Notes: generated from the sequence alone by a model not told the origin. DNA of 64,000 bases from Bacteroidota bacterium (GCA_016711825.1 JADJSG010000004.1:1-64000); one strand, 5' to 3'. Shown: positions 30,573 to 40,300, numbered from the stretch's first letter. Numbers and translations: made by a program.

Positions 30573-31679
30573 ATGACTATTGGAATTCTTAAAGAACCTG
30601 CTGGAGAAAACAGGGTTTCTGCATTGCCAGACATTGCAAGCAATTTTGTAAAAATGAATGTAGCAGTGATGGTGGAAGATGGCGCAGGCGCCAATGCCTT
30701 TGCAACAAATGCAGATTACGAAAAAGTGGGAGCAAGTATCGGCACACGAGCTGAGGTCATTGCCCAATCAACTATTCTATTATCATTACAAATGCCCCTA
30801 GATGATATCAAAGGAAAAATATTATTGGGTGTTTATCAACCCTTATTTAATTTTCAACAAGTTAAAAATTGGGCATCCCAGCAAAATACTATTTTTAGTA
30901 TAGATACCATACCTCGTACAACCCGTGCCCAAGCAATGGATGTTTTAAGCTCACAGGCAAACATTGCTGGTTATAAAGCCGTTTTATTGGCTTCTTCAGA
31001 ATATTGCCGTTACTTCCCGATGTTTATGACAGCCGCTGGCAGTATTGCCCCTGCTAAAATGTTGATATTAGGCGCTGGTGTTGCTGGACTTCAAGCCATT
31101 GCCACCGCAAAAAGACTGGGTGCAGTCGTAGAAGTATTTGATACACGACCTGCAGTAAAAGAAGAAGTACAAAGCTTAGGTGCCAAATTTGTAGAAGTAG
31201 AAGGAGCTGCAGATGCAAGCGCAGCAGGTGGTTATGCGGTAGAACAATCAGAAGAATATAAACAAAAACAACAACAACGAATTGCTGAAAGTGTAGCAAA
31301 GGCCGATATTGTAATAACGACTGCCCAAATACCTGGCAAAAAAGCGCCAATCTTATTAAGCGATGAAATGGTAAAAAGCATGCGCAATGGGAGTATTATT
31401 ATTGACTTAGCTTCAGCTACAGGTGGCAATACCAATTTTACCAAAAACAACGAAACCATTATGGTAGGTGGAGTTAAAATAATTGGCAATTCCAATTTAG
31501 CTTCTTCGATGCCTTCCGATGCAAGCAAAATGTATGGAAAAAACATCTTAAACTTTTTAAAACTTATCATTGATAAAGATGGCAATGTTCATTTAAATTT
31601 CGAAGATGAACTGGTGAAAGAAACATGTATTGCCCATGAAGGAAAAATAACCAACGAACGGGTAGCCGCTCTTCTTTAA
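30573..31679 (+). CDS. pntAA: NAD(P) transhydrogenase alpha subunit, NAD-binding part (PntAA)
   Basis: 368 aa. Domain I of proton-translocating transhydrogenase, which binds NAD(H) in the cytoplasm. It starts MTIGILKEPAGENRVSALPD, typical of the alanine dehydrogenase/PNT N-terminal domain; the Rossmann motif ILGAGVAGLQAIATAKRLGA lies at about residues 165-184 and IIIDLASATGGNTN further on. The subunit is split as in Bacteroidota, with PntAB encoded separately 98 bp downstream and PntB after that. The complex makes NADPH from NADH using the proton gradient. Confidence 0.93.
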   Translation: MTIGILKEPAGENRVSALPDIASNFVKMNVAVMVEDGAGANAFATNADYEKVGASIGTRAEVIAQSTILLSLQMPLDDIKGKILLGVYQPLFNFQQVKNWASQQNTIFSIDTIPRTTRAQAMDVLSSQANIAGYKAVLLASSEYCRYFPMFMTAAGSIAPAKMLILGAGVAGLQAIATAKRLGAVVEVFDTRPAVKEEVQSLGAKFVEVEGAADASAAGGYAVEQSEEYKQKQQQRIAESVAKADIVITTAQIPGKKAPILLSDEMVKSMRNGSIIIDLASATGGNTNFTKNNETIMVGGVKIIGNSNLASSMPSDASKMYGKNILNFLKLIIDKDGNVHLNFEDELVKETCIAHEGKITNERVAALL

Positions 31680-31777
31680 TGTTTACGCATCAGTGCTTTG
31701 AGCCCCTTTATACTATTCAACAAAAAACAATTTAAATAAAGTCATTTTAAAATAAAACAATCTTTAAACAAAATAAT

Positions 31778-32092
31778 ATGGACGCAATATTCGATTTTTT
31801 CTCCGCCAATTACGACATGATAACCATTGTCATCTTGTCAATATTTTTAGGTATTGAAGTGATCTCCCGAGTACCTTCAGTATTGCATACGCCGCTAATG
31901 AGTGGCGCCAATGCCATTCATGGTGTTGTGATTATAGGTGCTATCATTGTAATGGGACAAGCCGCTCAAGATGATTATCTGGCTTTAACATTGGGCTTTC
32001 TTGCAGTGATACTAGGCACTTTAAATGTGGTAGGTGGTTTTGTGGTAACAGACAGAATGCTTGAAATGTTTAAGAAAAAACCAAAAAAATAA
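31778..32092 (+). CDS. pntAB: NAD(P) transhydrogenase alpha subunit, membrane part (PntAB)
   Basis: 104 aa. Corresponds to the C-terminal membrane segment of PntA. Three or four hydrophobic helices are visible (MITIVILSIFLGIEVI; GVVIIGAIIVMGQ; LTLGFLAVILGTLNVVGGFV), with the conserved VPSVLHTPLMSGANAIHG motif. It ends in a lysine-rich tail. Middle gene of the pnt operon. Confidence 0.93.
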   Translation: MDAIFDFFSANYDMITIVILSIFLGIEVISRVPSVLHTPLMSGANAIHGVVIIGAIIVMGQAAQDDYLALTLGFLAVILGTLNVVGGFVVTDRMLEMFKKKPKK

Positions 32093-32145
32093 ACCCGATA
32101 TAGAATTATAATACCAATCATTATTCAAATTTTTAAATTTATTCA

Positions 32146-33621
32146 ATGCAAAACTTTTTATTACTTCTCTCTTATTTAATCGGTAGCATTTCGTTTATCG
32201 TAGGGTTAAAAATGCTTTCACATCCTGATACTGCACGAAAAGGAAATTTGTATGCAGCAGTAGGTATGAGCATCGCCATATTTGCAACCATTTTTTTATA
32301 TACTGATGAAAGTGGTCAACATCTTGGAAATTATCTCTGGATTTTTGGTGGGCTTATCATTGGTACTGCGATTGGTACTATGATGGCCAAAAAAGTACAA
32401 ATGACCGCCATGCCCCAAATGGTTAGTTTATTTAATGGCATGGGAGGCGCTTGCGCTGCCATTATTTCTATAGTTGAGTTTAAACATTTAATGCATCAAC
32501 AATCATCCCATGACATTGGTGGCTCGATCACCCAGTTATTGAGCACAATTATTGAATCAGTTACCACTACACCTTCAAATCCTAAACTCACATTACTCAC
32601 TATTCTTGTAGGCTTAGTTATCGGTACGGTTTCGTTTTTTGGTTCAATGATTGCATTTGGCAAATTAAATGGCAATATCAACGACAAAACATTACCCGCT
32701 CAACAAGTTGTAAATATTGGATTGTTGTTAGTGATTGTAGGTTTGATTGTTGTGATGCTTACTGGCACTACTGGCTTGAGTCTTCCTGTATTGTTTTGGT
32801 CATTATTTGCTATTTCTGCTTTATATGGTATTTTATTTGTAATGCCGATTGGTGGTGCAGATATGCCAGTTGTTATTTCATTGTTGAATTCATTTACCGG
32901 CGTAGCTGCTGCATGTGGTGGATTTTTATACCACAACCCAGTGATGTTAACAGGGGGTATATTGGTAGGAAGTGCTGGCACCATTTTAACGATATTGATG
33001 TGTAAAGCCATGAATCGTTCATTAACAAATGTGATCGTGGGTGCCTTTGGTGGCAATAAAACGGGAGGTGCTGCTACTGAATCAGGTGGTGCTTATAAAG
33101 AAATTTCGATGAGCGATACTGCTGTATTGATGGCTTATTCAAAACGCGTGGTAATTGTACCAGGTTATGGATTGGCAGTAGCACAAGCACAACATACCTG
33201 TCATGAATTAGAAAAAGTACTGGAAGAAAAAGGGGTTGAATTAACCTATGCCATACATCCTGTAGCAGGTCGTATGCCTGGTCATATGAATGTATTGCTT
33301 GCAGAAGCAGATGTACCTTATGAAAAATTAAAAGAAATGGAAGAAATCAATCCTGAGTTTGCACAAACAGACGTGGTATTGATATTAGGCGCAAATGACG
33401 TGGTAAATCCTGCGGCAAAAAACGACCCCTCTTCCCCAATTTATGGAATGCCCATTTTGGAAGTTGAAAATGCCACCCACGTGATTGTCAATAAACGTAG
33501 TATGAAACCGGGTTATGCAGGAATCGAAAATGCCTTGTTTTATCAGCCTAAAACATCTATGCTTTTTGGCGATGCAAAAAAAGTATTGCAAGATTTAGTG
33601 AGCGAGTTGAAAGGGATGTGA
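32146..33621 (+). CDS. pntB: NAD(P) transhydrogenase beta subunit
   Basis: 491 aa. Membrane helices in the first 270 residues form the proton channel with PntAB. The C-terminal domain III (about residues 320-491) binds NADP: VVIVPGYGLAVAQAQHTCHE, HPVAGRMPGHMNVLLAEADV, VLILGANDVVNPAAKNDPSS and IVNKRSMKPGYAGIENALFY. The last codons GGG ATG TGA run into a 7-bp tandem array, and the TGA stop spans two of its units. Confidence 0.93.
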   Translation: MQNFLLLLSYLIGSISFIVGLKMLSHPDTARKGNLYAAVGMSIAIFATIFLYTDESGQHLGNYLWIFGGLIIGTAIGTMMAKKVQMTAMPQMVSLFNGMGGACAAIISIVEFKHLMHQQSSHDIGGSITQLLSTIIESVTTTPSNPKLTLLTILVGLVIGTVSFFGSMIAFGKLNGNINDKTLPAQQVVNIGLLLVIVGLIVVMLTGTTGLSLPVLFWSLFAISALYGILFVMPIGGADMPVVISLLNSFTGVAAACGGFLYHNPVMLTGGILVGSAGTILTILMCKAMNRSLTNVIVGAFGGNKTGGAATESGGAYKEISMSDTAVLMAYSKRVVIVPGYGLAVAQAQHTCHELEKVLEEKGVELTYAIHPVAGRMPGHMNVLLAEADVPYEKLKEMEEINPEFAQTDVVLILGANDVVNPAAKNDPSSPIYGMPILEVENATHVIVNKRSMKPGYAGIENALFYQPKTSMLFGDAKKVLQDLVSELKGM

Positions 33622-33668
33622 GATGTGAGATGAGAGATGTGAGATGTGAGATGAGAGATTAGAGATTA
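33613..33668. repeat. 7-bp tandem array (GAGATGT type), 8 units, at the 3' end of pntB
   Basis: Eight gapless units: GGGATGT, GAGATGT, GAGATGA, GAGATGT, GAGATGT, GAGATGA, GAGATTA, GAGATTA. The pntB stop TGA (33619-33621) straddles units one and two. Confidence 0.9.
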
Positions 33669-33950
33669 AGCAAGTGCTTGTTTCATTATAAATAAAAAAA
33701 TAATACTAAACAACCTATATCTGAGATCTTTTTTTAAAATAAAAAAAACAGATAAAATAACGGTAAACAACAAATGCGTTATTCATTAGAATAAGCATCA
33801 CCGTATTGATCATTTCAAATACATTTTATCCCCAATCGACGGTTTTTATATTTTCTCATTTTTAATTTAGCAATTCCTCCATTACCTTTGCCTCTCAACA
33901 GTCATAAGTCTGTGCTTTTCTAACTCCTGAACTTTCGGGATAAAAAAAAA
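33622..33950. other. Gap between pntB and carB
   Basis: Holds most of the 7-bp array (to 33668) and the carB promoter (33883-33890). The remainder is AT-rich with nothing recognised. Confidence 0.5.
33883..33890 (+). promoter_or_regulatory. -7 promoter element of carB
   Basis: TACCTTTG, identical to the fusA and rplY boxes, about 60 nt before the start codon. Confidence 0.55.
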
Positions 33951-36794
33951 ATGCCTAAAGACAACTCCATTCAATCCGTTCTCATCATAGGTTCTGGCCC
34001 TATTATCATTGGTCAGGCATGTGAATTTGATTATAGTGGCACCCAAGCTGCCCGATCACTTCGTGAAGAGGGTATCAAAGTAATATTAATTAATTCAAAC
34101 CCTGCTACTATCATGACCGACCCAATGATGGCTGACAGGGTTTATCTTTTACCCTTAACCGTAGAAAGTATAGAGCAGATATTGCAAGAAAATAATATCG
34201 ATGCGGTATTACCAACCATGGGTGGACAAACTGCCCTTAACTTAGCAAAAGAAGCTGAGGAACTGGGTATTTGGAAACAATACAATGTTCGACTTATTGG
34301 CGTTGATATCAAAGCCATTGACAAAGCAGAAGATCGTGAACAGTTTAGACAATGGATGATTCAATTAGGTGTCAATGTTGCGAAAGCCAAAACCGCCAAT
34401 TCCTATCTTGAAGGTAAAGAATTTGCCCAAGAAATAGGATTCCCACTGGTGATTCGCCCCTCATTTACCTTAGGGGGTACGGGAGGTGGGTTTGTACATG
34501 CACCAAGCGATTTAGATGAAGCATTGAACAGAGGTCTGCAGGCATCTCCCATTCATGAAGTACTTGTGGAACAAGCCGTATTAGGCTGGAAAGAATTTGA
34601 ATTAGAACTTTTACGCGATAGCGCCGACAATGTTTGTATCATTTGTACCGTTGAAAATTTTGACCCAATGGGTGTGCATACCGGCGACAGTATTACAGTT
34701 GCACCCGCAATGACATTGAGTGATACAGCATTTCAGCTGATGCGTAATACAGCCATCATGATGATGCGCGACTTAGGAAATTTTGCTGGCGGATGTAATG
34801 TACAATTTGCCATGAATCCTGAAAATGAAGAAATTATCGCCATTGAAATCAACCCTCGTGTTAGTCGTTCATCAGCATTAGCCAGTAAAGCCACCGGTTA
34901 TCCCATCGCCAAAGTAGCCAGCAAATTAGCTATTGGGTATCGACTCGACGAATTAAAGAATCAAATTACGGGTAATACATCTGCATTTTTTGAACCTGCC
35001 CTCGACTATGTCATTGTAAAGATCCCCAGATGGAATTTTGATAAATTTAAAGGGGCTAAAGAAACATTAGGCTTGCAAATGAAAAGCGTAGGAGAAGTAA
35101 TGGCTATCGGTCGCAGTTTTACTGAGGCTGTACAGAAAGCTTGTCAAAGTTTGGAAAACAATGCCATAGGCTTAGGCTATTATGGTAAAAGTTTAATGAA
35201 AACAGATGATATCCTTGAATCGTTAAAAACACCTAAATGGGATCGAATATTTAGAATCAAAGATGCCTTGATGGCTGGTGTGAGCGTTAACTCTATTTCA
35301 AAAGCAAGTCACGGTATTGATAAATGGTTTTTAAACGAAATTAAAAAACTTTGTGATTTAGAAAAAGAAATTGCAAAATACAAAATAGACACCTTACCTG
35401 CTGCTACACTACGTGAAGCCAAACATCATGGCTTTGGTGATGAACAGATTTGTAGAATAATGAATGATGGCACCGAAGACGAATTATATGAAAAAAGAAA
35501 GGCATTAGGAATCACGCGTGTGTTTAAAATGGTAGATACTTGTGCAGCAGAATTTGAAGCACTTACCCCCTATTTTTACAGCACCTTCGAAAGACCTATT
35601 GTTGGAGAGGAACTGATTCAAAACGAATCAAAGGTTACAGATAAAAAGAAAATCATCGTATTGGGGAGTGGACCAAACCGTATTGGCCAAGGCATTGAAT
35701 TTGATTATTGTTGTGTACATGGGTTGTTGGCCATTAAAGAATGTGGCTTTGAATCAATCATGATTAATTGTAACCCCGAAACCGTGAGTACCGATTTTGA
35801 CATGGCTGATAAATTATATTTTGAACCCGTTAACTGGGAGCATATTTATGAAATTATCGAACACGAAAAACCTGCAGGCGTTATTGTACAATTGGGTGGA
35901 CAAACAGCCCTCAAAATTTCAAAAAAATTATACGAAAAAAACATTCCTATTATAGGCACAAGCTTCGACAATATGGACATCGCAGAAGACCGTGGCCGAT
36001 TTAGCGATTTACTCAAAGAGCTTGGCATTCCTTACCCCAACTATGGCACTGCAGAAGATGTAGAGGAAGCAATCAAAGTGGCTAATCAGGTGGGTTATCC
36101 TGTGCTTGTACGCCCAAGTTATGTAATAGGTGGCCAACGTATGCGCATTGTCATCAACGATGAAGAATTGGAAAAAGCAGTTGTCAGTATACTTAAACAT
36201 ATACCCGACAATAAGATACTTATTGATCATTTTCTAGACCGTTGTCAGGAAGCTGAAGTTGATGCCATTTATGATGGTGAACAAATACATATCATGGGTG
36301 TGATGGAACATATTGAGCCGGCAGGAATTCATAGCGGTGATAGTCATGCCATGTTACCTTGCTTTAATCTCACCCCCTTGATAGTGACTACCATGGAACA
36401 TTATGCCTTGAAAATAGCCAAGGCACTGAATATCAAAGGCTTGATTAATATACAGTTTGCAATTAAAAATGATGAGGTATATGTAATTGAAGCAAATCCT
36501 CGTGCATCACGCACAACCCCCTTTATTGCTAAAGCCTATCAAATTCCTTATTTAAATATTGCAACAAAAATCATGATGGGTACCCACAAACTTTCAGATT
36601 TTACCTATGAGAAAAAATTGCAGGGATTTGCCATCAAAGAACCTGTATTTTCATTCGACAAATTTCCAGGGGTGAATAAAGAATTGGGACCAGAAATGAA
36701 ATCTACAGGTGAAGCCATTCGCTTTATCAAAGACTTACGCGATCCTTATTTTAGACAGCTATATAAAGATCGAAGTATGTATTTGAGTAAGTAA
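33951..36794 (+). CDS. carB: Carbamoyl-phosphate synthase large subunit
   Basis: 947 aa. Makes carbamoyl phosphate from bicarbonate, ammonia and two ATP. Two homologous ATP-grasp halves are visible: VLIIGSGPIIIGQACEFDYS near residue 10 and IIVLGSGPNRIGQGIEFDYC near residue 567, and metal-binding EINPRVSRSSALASKATGYP and EANPRASRTTPFIAKAYQIP. It is about 125 aa shorter than the E. coli enzyme because the C-terminal MGS-like allosteric domain is absent, as usual in Bacteroidota. UMP/ornithine control in the E. coli manner is therefore unlikely. Ends KDRSMYLSK. Unlinked to carA (22 kb). Confidence 0.95.
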   Translation: MPKDNSIQSVLIIGSGPIIIGQACEFDYSGTQAARSLREEGIKVILINSNPATIMTDPMMADRVYLLPLTVESIEQILQENNIDAVLPTMGGQTALNLAKEAEELGIWKQYNVRLIGVDIKAIDKAEDREQFRQWMIQLGVNVAKAKTANSYLEGKEFAQEIGFPLVIRPSFTLGGTGGGFVHAPSDLDEALNRGLQASPIHEVLVEQAVLGWKEFELELLRDSADNVCIICTVENFDPMGVHTGDSITVAPAMTLSDTAFQLMRNTAIMMMRDLGNFAGGCNVQFAMNPENEEIIAIEINPRVSRSSALASKATGYPIAKVASKLAIGYRLDELKNQITGNTSAFFEPALDYVIVKIPRWNFDKFKGAKETLGLQMKSVGEVMAIGRSFTEAVQKACQSLENNAIGLGYYGKSLMKTDDILESLKTPKWDRIFRIKDALMAGVSVNSISKASHGIDKWFLNEIKKLCDLEKEIAKYKIDTLPAATLREAKHHGFGDEQICRIMNDGTEDELYEKRKALGITRVFKMVDTCAAEFEALTPYFYSTFERPIVGEELIQNESKVTDKKKIIVLGSGPNRIGQGIEFDYCCVHGLLAIKECGFESIMINCNPETVSTDFDMADKLYFEPVNWEHIYEIIEHEKPAGVIVQLGGQTALKISKKLYEKNIPIIGTSFDNMDIAEDRGRFSDLLKELGIPYPNYGTAEDVEEAIKVANQVGYPVLVRPSYVIGGQRMRIVINDEELEKAVVSILKHIPDNKILIDHFLDRCQEAEVDAIYDGEQIHIMGVMEHIEPAGIHSGDSHAMLPCFNLTPLIVTTMEHYALKIAKALNIKGLINIQFAIKNDEVYVIEANPRASRTTPFIAKAYQIPYLNIATKIMMGTHKLSDFTYEKKLQGFAIKEPVFSFDKFPGVNKELGPEMKSTGEAIRFIKDLRDPYFRQLYKDRSMYLSK

Positions 36795-37144
36795 TCCGCT
36801 TTCAAAATTGTTTGAAGGAAAACCCTATATTTTTTTAATACTGAGCTATAGTATTAGTGATGGTTAGTACTCTTTTATTTTTGAAGAATATACCTAATGT
36901 ATTTAAGTAAGTAATCTGAAAAGTTCGGCATAATGTCAGCAAAAATTGAAACGAAGCTAATAAGCCTTGAAATTTCTTTGGGTGTCGTGGGAATTAAAGA
37001 TAAATGTAAAACATTATTTCAATCCGACTATACCATACTAAAATTTATTAAACGTAAGCATATTTTATAAATCACTTTAGAATATTTGTTTGACAATTTA
37101 CATCACAAACCCTTTATCCAAAATAAAGGTCATAATCATCCAAA
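36795..37144. other. Gap between carB and the serine hydrolase gene
   Basis: About 350 bp containing repeat R1 copy B (36888-36940). No gene or strong hairpin recognised. The two genes are convergent. Confidence 0.5.
36888..36940 (+). repeat. Intergenic repeat family R1, copy B
   Basis: ATACCTAATGTATTTAAGTA followed by AGTAATCTGAAAAGTTCGGC and ATAATGTC. Also resembles the last codons of carB just upstream (TGTATTTGAGTAAGTAATC). Confidence 0.55.
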
Positions 37145-38326
37145 CTACTCTTCCGGCTCCATCTCGTTACTCACTTTCTCTTTATTACCCATCACTATAT
37201 TATAAATCTGTAAGGGTTGTCGGTAAATAGATTTATTAAATCGATTTCCCAGTACGATGATGGTAAAATTGTCTTGTAAAAAACGATAAAAACAGGTATT
37301 GTTTCCATGCCACCAACCATTATGATATACAATTTTATTACCATCAGGGTAGTTCAGCATACGCCACCCTAAGCCATAGTTTTTAGCACCTGGTGTTTCA
37401 AAACTATAAGGTTTGAAGGCTTCAAGCAAGGAAGTGTAATTGATTAATTTATTGGTATACAAAGCCTGATCCCATTTGTATAAATCTTCAACAGTACTAT
37501 ACACCCCTTTATCACCCACTACCCCATCTAAATGCATATCGGGTTCTAATTGCCAGTTGGCCTTGTAACAAAAAGCAGCAGTACATACACGTTCTTTATT
37601 CGGATCTATTACAAACGTATTTTTCATTCCCAAAGGGTTAAAAATAAAACGCTTCATAAAATAGTCAAACTTCATCCCACTCACACTTTCCACAATAGAA
37701 GCCAACATTACATAGTTTGAATTGCTGTAATTAAATTTCGTATTGGGTGTAAATTTCAACTTTGGTTTTTTAGCAGCAAACAAATCGATAATATCATCGT
37801 TGTTTAAATACAACTTACCCGTTGGTTTTGGTGCAAAATGTATATAATCGGGCAAGCCACTTCGATGGTTTAAAAGCATACGTACCGTAACATTGGCATA
37901 TGGGAAACTGGGTATATAATTAGTAACCAAATCGTCTAAAGCAAGTAAGCCTTTGTCTTTAAGAAGCAATATGGCTCCACTGGTCAGTGTTTTTGAGGTA
38001 GAAGCCAGCTGACTTTGAGTTAATGGCGACCAGGGTGCCCCGCTTTCTTTTTGACTGAGGCCATAATATCTTTCATAGAGTATTTTGCCTTTATACCCAA
38101 TAAGCACACTTCCATTAAAACCTGCACTTACTTGTCGCTGGTAAAAGGTATCTAAATTATATACCATTTGTTTATAAGCCAATGATGATGTATCGCTATA
38201 GTCAATAACGACCTTCCCAAAGGCGGGTGTATTGTCAGGTGCAGGGTTTTTGGCATGAGAATTACAAGCACAAGCCAACAGCAAAAAAATAAGTACTATT
38301 TGGGTTTTCAACAATTTAAATACCAT
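37145..38326 (-). CDS. Serine hydrolase lipoprotein (class C beta-lactamase/penicillin-binding family)
   Basis: 393 aa from ATG 38326. Signal peptide VFKLLKTQIVLIFLLLACAC with a lipobox cysteine. The beta-lactamase fold motifs are SxxK in QLASTSKTLTSGAIL (catalytic Ser/Lys), YSN in FNYSNSNYVMLASIVE, and HNGWWHG in place of KTG. Likely a periplasmic or outer-membrane esterase, peptidase or PBP-like hydrolase; substrate unknown and antibiotic resistance not implied. An upstream in-frame start at 38356 is rejected because TATCTTTG (38332-38339) lies 5 nt before 38326. Convergent with carB. Confidence 0.85.
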   Translation of the reverse strand: MVFKLLKTQIVLIFLLLACACNSHAKNPAPDNTPAFGKVVIDYSDTSSLAYKQMVYNLDTFYQRQVSAGFNGSVLIGYKGKILYERYYGLSQKESGAPWSPLTQSQLASTSKTLTSGAILLLKDKGLLALDDLVTNYIPSFPYANVTVRMLLNHRSGLPDYIHFAPKPTGKLYLNNDDIIDLFAAKKPKLKFTPNTKFNYSNSNYVMLASIVESVSGMKFDYFMKRFIFNPLGMKNTFVIDPNKERVCTAAFCYKANWQLEPDMHLDGVVGDKGVYSTVEDLYKWDQALYTNKLINYTSLLEAFKPYSFETPGAKNYGLGWRMLNYPDGNKIVYHNGWWHGNNTCFYRFLQDNFTIIVLGNRFNKSIYRQPLQIYNIVMGNKEKVSNEMEPEE

Positions 38327-38331
38327 AACTC

Positions 38332-38339
38332 CAAAGATA
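38332..38339 (-). promoter_or_regulatory. -7 promoter element close to the serine hydrolase start
   Basis: TATCTTTG on the minus strand, 5 nt before ATG 38326. Confidence 0.5.
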
Positions 38340-38486
38340 AATATTTTAATAGGCAAGTAAATGTTAAAAATATTAAGATATGTGTGAATAAGTTTTTTTA
38401 CTGTGAATGCATTCGACGATTAAAAATAATTGATGAAATATCAATAAATTCTTATCAATCCATTTTAAGGTAGCAAATAGTTTCCT

Positions 38487-38494
38487 TATGTTTG
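38487..38494 (+). promoter_or_regulatory. -7 promoter element of the acyl-CoA dehydrogenase gene
   Basis: TATGTTTG, 30 bp before ATG 38525. Confidence 0.45.
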
Positions 38495-38524
38495 TGCTTT
38501 CAAACTTTTATTCAATTTACAATT

Positions 38525-39667
38525 ATGAATTTTCAACTTTCTGAAGAACAACTGATGATACAGCAAGCGGCAAGAGATTTTGCCCAAAACGAACTTTTAC
38601 CTGGTGTAATAGAACGCGATGAACATCAAAAATTCCCTAGCGAACAAATTAAGAAAATGGGCGAATTAGGCTTTCTCGGATTGATGGTTGATCCTAAATA
38701 TGGTGGTGCTGGTATGGATACCATTTCCTATGTATTAGCCATGGAAGAAATTTCAAAAATAGATGCTTCGGCTTCAGTATGTATGAGTGTCAACAACTCA
38801 TTGGTGTGCTGGGGATTAGAAACTTTTGGCTCCGAAGAACAAAAACAAAAATACTTAGTGCCTTTAGCTACCGGTGAAGTAATAGGCGCCTTTTTATTGA
38901 GTGAACCTGAAGCAGGAAGCGACGCCACTTCACAACGTACCATTGCAGAAGATAAAGGTGATCATTACGTATTGAATGGCACTAAAAACTGGATTACCAA
39001 CGGCAATTCTGCTACCCATTACTTGGTGATAGCGCAAACAGATATAGAGAAAAAACATAAAGGCATCAATGCATTTATTGTTGAAAAAGCCTGGGATGGC
39101 GTTACTGTAGGTGGTAAAGAAAATAAAATGGGTATTCGCGGTAGTGACACCCATTCTATTATGTTTCAGGATGTAAAAGTGCCAAAAGAAAACCGTATCG
39201 GTGAAGATGGGTTTGGATTTACTTTTGCCATGAAAGTACTTAGTGGCGGTCGCATCGGTATTGCTTCTCAAGCGCTCGGTATTGCTTCAGGCGCCTACGA
39301 ATTAGCTGTCAAATATGCCAAAGAACGCAAAGCTTTTGGCACAGAAATCATGAATCATCAAGCTATTCAATTTAAACTGGCCGATATGGCAACCCAAATA
39401 GAGGGGGCTCGATTGCTTTGCTTTAAAGCAGCTTGGCTTAAAGACCAACATTTAAATTACGATATGGCTTCTGCAATGGCAAAATTATATGCCTCAGAAA
39501 TTGCGCAAAGCGTAACCACTGAAGCTGTTCAAATACATGGAGGTTACGGTTATGTAAAAGAATTTCATGTAGAAAGACTGATGCGTGATGCTAAGATTAC
39601 CCAAATTTATGAAGGCACAAGTGAGGTACAACGTATTGTCATTAGTAGAAGTGTGCTGAAAGGATAG
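38525..39667 (+). CDS. Acyl-CoA dehydrogenase (short-chain/butyryl type)
   Basis: 380 aa. FAD enzyme of fatty-acid beta-oxidation. FAD and substrate motifs are GAFLLSEPEAGSDA, LNGTKNWITNGNSATHYLVI and GGRIGIASQALGIASGAYEL; the catalytic glutamate is in DAKITQIYEGTSEVQRIVIS. Start 38525 (MNFQLSEEQL) is chosen over an upstream in-frame start at 38492, which would lie inside the promoter box. Convergent with engB with only 6 bp between stops. The exact chain-length preference cannot be read from sequence. Confidence 0.93.
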   Translation: MNFQLSEEQLMIQQAARDFAQNELLPGVIERDEHQKFPSEQIKKMGELGFLGLMVDPKYGGAGMDTISYVLAMEEISKIDASASVCMSVNNSLVCWGLETFGSEEQKQKYLVPLATGEVIGAFLLSEPEAGSDATSQRTIAEDKGDHYVLNGTKNWITNGNSATHYLVIAQTDIEKKHKGINAFIVEKAWDGVTVGGKENKMGIRGSDTHSIMFQDVKVPKENRIGEDGFGFTFAMKVLSGGRIGIASQALGIASGAYELAVKYAKERKAFGTEIMNHQAIQFKLADMATQIEGARLLCFKAAWLKDQHLNYDMASAMAKLYASEIAQSVTTEAVQIHGGYGYVKEFHVERLMRDAKITQIYEGTSEVQRIVISRSVLKG

Positions 39668-39673
39668 TAAAGC

Positions 39674-40300
39674 TTAAGGGGTTGTATTTGCAGGCGTTTC
39701 TATAGTAAACTCACTTCTCAACATTTCAATGAAGTCAAGGATTTCTTTGCGTCCTGATCGTTTAACTGCGGAAGTTACAAAGGCAACAGGCATCTCATCC
39801 CAGGTTTTCAATAAAGCCTTTTTAAATAAACTAATATTAGCACTCACTACTTTTTGTGAGTCTTTGTCTGCTTTGGTAAAAATAATGGTAAATGGAATCC
39901 CTTTGGCTCCTAATTTATTAATAAAATCAATATCTTTTGCCTGGGGCGTATGACGTGAATCAATGAGTACAAATAGGTTGCAAAGATTTGATCTTGTTTC
40001 TACATAGTTCCATATCATTTTAGTCCAGTCGCCCCTTTTAGTTTGCGACACTTTCGCAAATCCATATCCTGGTAAATCAACCCAATACATATTTTTGTTG
40101 ATTAAAAAATGATTGATCAATTGTGTTTTACCTGGAGTGGAAGATGTTTTGGCTAAATTTTGTTTATTGGTTAGCATATTGATGAGCGACGACTTGCCTA
40201 CATTGCTTCTACCAATAAATGCGATTTCTGGCAAAGTGGGTTTAGGGCTTTTACTGACATCCGTATTGCTGATAATAAATTCTGTAGACTTAACTTCCAT
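39674..40300 (-). CDS. engB: Ribosome biogenesis GTP-binding protein EngB (YihA/YsxC)
   Basis: 208 aa from ATG 40300 (MEVKSTEFIISNTDVSK). Small GTPase needed for 50S ribosomal subunit assembly. G1 IAFIGRSNVGKSSLINMLTN, G2/G3 SSTPGKTQLINHF and DLPGYGFAKVS, G4 TKAD and G5 TSAVKRSG are all present. An upstream in-frame extension to 40381 is rejected because a TACATTTG box (40307-40314) lies 6 nt before 40300, another candidate leaderless start. Confidence 0.95.
   Translation of the reverse strand: MEVKSTEFIISNTDVSKSPKPTLPEIAFIGRSNVGKSSLINMLTNKQNLAKTSSTPGKTQLINHFLINKNMYWVDLPGYGFAKVSQTKRGDWTKMIWNYVETRSNLCNLFVLIDSRHTPQAKDIDFINKLGAKGIPFTIIFTKADKDSQKVVSANISLFKKALLKTWDEMPVAFVTSAVKRSGRKEILDFIEMLRSEFTIETPANTTP

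Noticed and set aside
30573..33621. Alanine dehydrogenase as the call for the first pnt gene
   Set aside because: Although the fold is shared, the two membrane subunits downstream identify transhydrogenase.
33613..33668. Terminator for pntB in the 7-bp array
   Set aside because: The array is purine-rich on one strand with no self-complementarity, so it cannot form a hairpin.
37145..38326. Antibiotic-resistance beta-lactamase
   Set aside because: The SxxK and YxN motifs are shared with many esterases and peptidases; HNGWW replaces KTG and it is a lipoprotein.
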